In this document: one piece after another, positions 4,872-5,774 of the stretch
How positions within the stretch are numbered: position 1 is the stretch's first letter
How the letters are laid out: the number at the start of each line of letters is the position of its first letter
Origin: Cyanobacteria bacterium UBA11370
GTDB lineage: Bacteria; Cyanobacteriota; Cyanobacteriia; Cyanobacteriales; Coleofasciculaceae
Reading direction: 5' to 3'
Length of the DNA stretch: 5,774 bases
NCBI GenBank assembly: GCA_003486645.1
Contig: DNGI01000032.1
Span: 1 to 5,774, forward strand
Program-made: the position numbers and the translations under genes
The notes under the pieces: generated by a model
The model's input: the letters and a program-made list of their open reading frames with translations, nothing else
Database searches by the model: none
What the model was told of the DNA's origin: nothing

Positions 4872-5663
4872 TTATTTTGTAGTGCCAATTCCGTCGCACA
4901 AATCCCTGTCACTTTCATTCACATTAGAGTTGGTTTTCAAGTAGTCACCTATTTTATAGCAACTGCGGACTAGCAAATCATCTAAGTCGAAATTCCATAA
5001 GGTCACTCTCTCAGAACTAACAGCAGCCAGAACTTTTCCGTCCGGGCTGAAACTTACTTTATCGACTGAACTGTCATTAAGCTTAAAGGTTTTAAGCAAC
5101 GTACCATCAAGGTTCCAAAGCTTGACGGTTTTATCAAGACTTCCGGATGCTAACAAGTAACCGTCTGGACTGAAATTCACACTATTGACTGCACTTTGAT
5201 GACCACGAAATTCTTTTAATTGAGAACCATCAAGATTCCAGAGCCGCACAATTTGATCATAACCAGCCGAAGCTAACAACTTCCCATCTGGACTGAAGCG
5301 AACGTCACTGACAAAATTAGGATGGTTAAGGGTTTTTAGTAACTCACCATTAAGATGCCAAAGTTTGACCGTTTTGTCAAAACTTGCCGAAGCCAATATT
5401 TTCCCATCTGGGCTGAAGACTACGCTAGACACAAGACTCGTATGTCCATCTCCATAAAGCGAAGTTCTCACATTACCATCGGGCTTAAACCAGGTTCGTC
5501 CATTCTTTAAGAAAAGTTCTAGTAAATTACCATCAGAATCCCAACTAAATGTCGGCAGGGGTCGCCCGTTAACCCTACGGGTATAACGGGTGGGGAATGC
5601 CGACCAACAATAAATTGAGCGTAGCGAATCATTATAATTCTGGAGTTGCTTGCTGTTCAACAT
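4872..5663 (-). CDS. WD40-repeat protein, 5'-truncated, with an IS-derived N-terminus
   Basis: The 263-codon frame contains four full WD40 units: FSPDGKILASASFDKTVKLW (84-102), FSPDGKLLASAGYDQIVRLW (123-142), FSPDGYLLASGSLDKTVKLW (164-183) and FSPDGKVLAAVSSERVTLW (205-223). A degenerate unit with DSDGNLLELF lies near 42-51. The end, LDDLLVRSCYKIGDYLKTN then ESDRDLCDGIG, is a tail I associate with large cyanobacterial WD40 proteins, so the 3' end is authentic. WD40 propellers are protein-binding scaffolds, usually of seven blades; four or five are too few. Residues 1 to about 39 are translated from the tail and right-end hairpin of an IS200 element (5551-5663), not from WD40 sequence, so the true gene is broken near 5545-5550. 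The ATG at 5663 is formal, within the tnpA fragment in another frame. Probably a pseudogene, though the chimera is an open frame. Confidence 0.75.
   Translation of the reverse strand: MLNSKQLQNYNDSLRSIYCWSAFPTRYTRRVNGRPLPTFSWDSDGNLLELFLKNGRTWFKPDGNVRTSLYGDGHTSLVSSVVFSPDGKILASASFDKTVKLWHLNGELLKTLNHPNFVSDVRFSPDGKLLASAGYDQIVRLWNLDGSQLKEFRGHQSAVNSVNFSPDGYLLASGSLDKTVKLWNLDGTLLKTFKLNDSSVDKVSFSPDGKVLAAVSSERVTLWNFDLDDLLVRSCYKIGDYLKTNSNVNESDRDLCDGIGTTK
5551..5604. other. IS200 right-end hairpin
   Basis: GTCGGCA (5551-5557) pairs with TGCCGAC (5598-5604). Inside, CCCGTTA (5565-5571) pairs with TAACGGG (5584-5590), and ACCC (5572-5575) pairs with GGGT (5579-5582) around a TAC loop, with one bulged A. 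This 54-base imperfect palindrome follows the tnpA stop codon by 27 bases on the minus strand and fits the subterminal hairpin bound by a Y1 transposase. Confidence 0.65.
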
Positions 5664-5709
5664 ATTTCTTAAGCTGCTCGACAGTTACTCCACCACAGCT
5701 ACAGCCTAT
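5632..5709 (-). pseudogene. tnpA: IS200-family Y1 transposase TnpA, C-terminal fragment
   Basis: The last ~25 codons read SCGGVTVEQLKKYVEQQATP and then EL, stopping at TAA (5632-5634). The GGxxxExLKxYIExQ pattern is the C-terminal helix region of IS200/IS605 TnpA, the HUH single-strand transposase of about 130-150 residues. The catalytic HUH motif and the tyrosine lie upstream and are missing. The frame remains open to the window edge, but codons before about 5706 (LHKPEIG and beyond) do not resemble TnpA and run into a palindrome. No activity is possible. Confidence 0.75.
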
Positions 5710-5741
5710 TTCAGGTTTATGAAGTACAGTATATCCAAGCC

Positions 5742-5774
5742 AGATCCCCGACTTCTTGGAGAAGTCGGGGATCT
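5742..5774. repeat. Perfect 15-bp-stem palindrome
   Basis: AGATCCCCGACTTCT (5742-5756) and its exact reverse complement (5760-5774) flank a TGG loop and end at the last base of the window. Palindromes with a CCCCGACTTCT core are dispersed in many cyanobacterial genomes. It abuts the truncated tnpA side and may mark a second junction. The window edge hides what lies beyond. Confidence 0.9.

Larger units (their letters stand above)
5545..5709 (-). mobile_element. IS200-family 3' remnant (tnpA tail plus right end)
   Basis: On the minus strand the end of a Y1 transposase gene is followed by an ~85-base spacer and a long hairpin. That is the order expected at the 3' end of an IS200/IS605-family element. 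The inner boundary lies just past the hairpin, about 5545-5550, where WD40-like coding sequence resumes. The outer boundary is where TnpA similarity stops, near 5705. Upstream of that, 5710-5741 is unassigned and 5742-5774 is an unrelated palindrome, so the IS is itself truncated. It explains the loss of the 5' part of the WD40 gene. Confidence 0.65.

Noticed and set aside
4830..4899. Upstream extension of the 65-residue protein to 4899
   Set aside because: A strong AAGGAG seven bases before the ATG at 4827 decides the start; the extension is Arg/Tyr/His-rich spacer translation overlapping the WD40 3' end.

Overview
The window looks like chromosomal DNA of a cyanobacterium. Five copies of the HIP1 octamer GCGATCGC lie between genes. 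The rpmE-prfA pair has cyanobacterial/plastid-type protein sequences. There are many short palindromes with GAAG or TCT loops, a GAGTTTT-type heptamer repeat, IS200/IS605 debris, a WD40 protein with a tail that looks cyanobacterial, and a dense set of toxin-antitoxin genes. A filamentous, repeat-rich lineage is likely, but that is inference; no marker here fixes the genus.

Layout. (1) 1-1635, minus strand: rpmE (ribosomal protein L31) followed by prfA (release factor 1), a conserved translation pair with a heptamer array in the gap. rpsI, normally expected upstream of rpmE, is absent. (2) 1729-1997, plus strand: a short IS200/IS605 deletion derivative, made of a left-end-like hairpin, the last ~76 codons of tnpB and a right-end hairpin. 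(3) 1998-3122: a two-gene minus-strand cassette, a stand-alone papain-fold toxin-like protein (2637-3014) followed by a probable immunity protein (2279-2608). It is bracketed by two copies of a 62-bp direct repeat (56/62 identical). (4) 3123-3351: a non-coding palindrome cluster that can form a branched structure. (5) 3352-4827: a toxin-antitoxin scrap yard. On the plus strand there is a VapB-like antitoxin with a PIN toxin cut to 32 codons. On the minus strand there is an intact Phd/YefM-RelE/ParE pair. Beyond it, also on the minus strand, lie a small conserved-looking protein, a second VapB-like antitoxin and a second PIN toxin cut to 29 codons. The intact pair sits exactly between the two broken PIN genes. 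(6) 4872-5774, minus strand: the 3' part of a WD40-repeat gene whose 5' part has been replaced by the tail of an IS200 tnpA gene and its right-end hairpin, then a perfect 15-bp-stem palindrome at the window edge.

How the parts relate. prfA and rpmE are housekeeping genes. Everything from 1680 onward is accessory, assembled by IS200/IS605 activity, repeats and turnover of toxin modules. Two small conflict systems appear intact, the papain-fold toxin/immunity pair and Phd-RelE. Two other modules keep their antitoxins but have lost most of the toxin. All functions are assigned from reading motifs by eye; no database search was possible.
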